A stretch of 64,000 bases of DNA from contig CAJKBH010000010.1 of the NCBI GenBank assembly GCA_905198125.1, positions 25,188 to 89,187 of the forward strand. The letters run 5' to 3'. The notes below the pieces were generated by a model. That model did no database searches and was not told where the DNA came from. It worked only from the letters and a program-made list of their open reading frames with translations. Shown one piece after another: positions 62,735-64,000 of this stretch; the first letter of the stretch is position 1; each line of letters starts with the position of its first letter. Position numbers and translations under genes: made by a program. The stretch is from an uncultured Porphyromonadaceae bacterium (GTDB taxonomy: Bacteria; Bacteroidota; Bacteroidia; Bacteroidales; Muribaculaceae).

Positions 62735-62777
62735 CAGCAAAATTCAGAGTAAGAACTTCTCTTACATATAATCTCAG

Positions 62778-63914
62778 ATGAGCGATAAAGATTTAAGAAA
62801 CTCAGTATCAGCCACTCATCCTGGAGAAATACTAAAAGACATCCTCCTCGGTCATGGTATGTCTCAAAAAGAATTGGCTGCAGCCATAGGGAAAACGACC
62901 TCTGTGGTAAATGATATTTTGTCTAAGAAGAGAGATATCAATGTAGAAATAGCAGTTCTTCTTGAAGCTGTATTTGAGCAACCAACAGCCTCCGATTGGC
63001 TACAATACCAATACACATTTGATATTGAACTGACCCGGCTCACAGACAAAGTGAAAGAACTGGAACGGTCGATTAAAGATTGGAAAGGATTATCTGATTG
63101 TTTGAATCTGCATGCAATAAAAAAACGCGCCAATTTAGGGGACTCAGTTGTGCGAGATTTATCTTTCATTTGTCAACTATATGGCGTGAATTCATCCGAA
63201 GAACTAAAATTGGGGATGGAGAGTACTTATTCAACAGCTTGCTTCAAAAAATCACAGACTTTACAAGTCGATAGGCGGAACATTAATACATGGATTCTTC
63301 TCACTCGCATTGCAAACTCCAATATAAGTTTGTCAACACGTTTTGATATTTCCAGAATCAACAGCCTCATTAATCGGCTAAATGATATTTTTTATGCTAA
63401 CCTTGATACGATTAATCGATTATCTGAGACTTTAAAAGAATTTGGAATAAAATTTTTTGTAGAAAAGAAGCTAGATAAAGTCCCCGTAGATGGTTATTCT
63501 TTTTGGCAAGGAGACAATCCAACGATTGTTGTAACTACAAGATATTGTTGGCTTGACAATTTGGCATTCACAGTATTTCATGAACTTGGCCATATCGTTA
63601 AGCATCTTTATAATAATCGAAATGTCGATTTCCTTGACGCAGTAGAAGGCAATACTACACTAAATAACAAAAACGCAGAAAAAGAAGCCAATGACTTTGC
63701 GAAATATGCTATATGGGGTGATTTCGATTTTGCAGGGGCATTTTCTAAAATCTTAAACCCTTTCAGTGCGAATCCATTTTTAAAACGGATTTCATCTCGT
63801 TATCAGATAAACGAGGGCATAGTGGCTGGTCAATATCAACACTACTGCGCGGAAGTTCTCCATCACCCATCCGCTTATATATTTGGATCAAAATTAAAGC
63901 AGAAGATAAAATAA
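62778..63914 (+). CDS. XRE-HTH fused to ImmA/IrrE metallopeptidase
   Basis: This 378-residue protein has an N-terminal HigA/XRE-type helix-turn-helix (MSQKELAAAIGKTTSVVNDI, SKKRDINVEIAVLLEAVF, about 30-70), a helical linker and a C-terminal ImmA/IrrE zinc peptidase domain with HELGH at 268-272 and an EKEANDFAKYA helix. Such regulators sense stress and cleave or control repressors of mobile or defence genes. It is divergent from the Ubl operon and probably regulates it; direct evidence is lacking. A terminator follows. Confidence 0.88.
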   Translation: MSDKDLRNSVSATHPGEILKDILLGHGMSQKELAAAIGKTTSVVNDILSKKRDINVEIAVLLEAVFEQPTASDWLQYQYTFDIELTRLTDKVKELERSIKDWKGLSDCLNLHAIKKRANLGDSVVRDLSFICQLYGVNSSEELKLGMESTYSTACFKKSQTLQVDRRNINTWILLTRIANSNISLSTRFDISRINSLINRLNDIFYANLDTINRLSETLKEFGIKFFVEKKLDKVPVDGYSFWQGDNPTIVVTTRYCWLDNLAFTVFHELGHIVKHLYNNRNVDFLDAVEGNTTLNNKNAEKEANDFAKYAIWGDFDFAGAFSKILNPFSANPFLKRISSRYQINEGIVAGQYQHYCAEVLHHPSAYIFGSKLKQKIK

Positions 63915-63946
63915 TCTTTATAACCAATTAGGATACGTTATAAAAA

Positions 63947-63985
63947 GAGGCTGTCTAACAACCAAAGTTAGGCAGTCTCTATTTT
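63947..63985 (+). terminator. Intrinsic terminator after the XRE-IrrE gene
   Basis: GAGGCTGTCTAAC and GTTAGGCAGTCTC form a 13-bp stem with two G-U pairs and a 7-base loop, followed by TATTTTAT. It closes the XRE-IrrE transcript near the right edge. Confidence 0.8.
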
Positions 63986-64000
63986 ATACACAAAATCAGA

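Noticed and set aside
63947..63985. Terminal hairpin as an insertion sequence end
   Set aside because: No transposase or target duplication is visible, and the stem with a T-rich tail fits a terminator.

Overview
The window looks like a chromosomal segment of a gut Bacteroidales, most plausibly from the Muribaculaceae. It has moderate GC, a short primary sigma factor without region 1.1, SusC/SusD pairs, FecR-type anti-sigma factors and DUF4249 lipoproteins. Several promoters match the Bacteroidetes form, TTTG about 20 bp upstream of TAnnTTTG. The genus is an inference. No tRNA, rRNA, CRISPR array or complete insertion sequence was seen.

Bases 1-17300 are housekeeping. Read leftward are cdsA (partial), an SLC45-like sugar MFS transporter, nfo, yraN, nadC, an M3 peptidase, an outer-membrane barrel protein, rpoD, holA, a CPBP protease, alaS and a CYTH protein. 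Read rightward are a SpoU methyltransferase, an M23 peptidase, a MerR regulator, rmuC and a small HExxH membrane protein. Many neighbours overlap by one to a few bases, so several tight operons are likely.

Bases 17300-27460 are accessory. They hold a collapsed TolC/EmrB efflux relic, a lipoprotein flavodoxin and a DUF418 membrane protein. Next come an AbiEii toxin pair, a secreted esterase and an MNT/HEPN pair whose HEPN gene is broken by a stop and a frameshift. The stretch ends with a 924-residue protein joining a GH106-like half to an alpha/beta-hydrolase half, and a histidine acid phosphatase.

Bases 27600-50800 hold two cell-surface signalling and uptake units. The first is ECF sigma, a small barrel protein, a minimal anti-sigma without a FecR domain, an STN-type TonB receptor and a DUF4249 lipoprotein. 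The second is a polysaccharide utilisation locus. Its regulatory arm (ECF sigma, FecR, then a class A beta-lactamase) reads left. Its structural arm (SusC, SusD, a four-module SusF-like lipoprotein, a GH27-like enzyme, a two-module SusE/F-like protein, an SGNH acetylesterase, GH97, then GH127) reads right. The enzymes suggest an acetylated alpha-glucan or alpha-galactan carrying L-arabinofuranose, but that substrate is inferred.

Bases 50800-64000 are a defence island. It starts with remnants of a zeta-toxin gene and a RhuM-like gene. A type I restriction operon (hsdM, hsdS, hsdR) follows, with a KAP-family NTPase as its last gene; hsdM is frameshifted exactly in SAM-binding motif I. Upstream lies a three-gene ubiquitin-like operon (multiubiquitin-type modifier, ThiF/E1-like enzyme, DUF6527 protein). 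Divergent from it are a candidate structured small RNA with its own consensus promoter and terminator, and an XRE-ImmA/IrrE regulator-protease. This last cluster is the most interesting part of the window.
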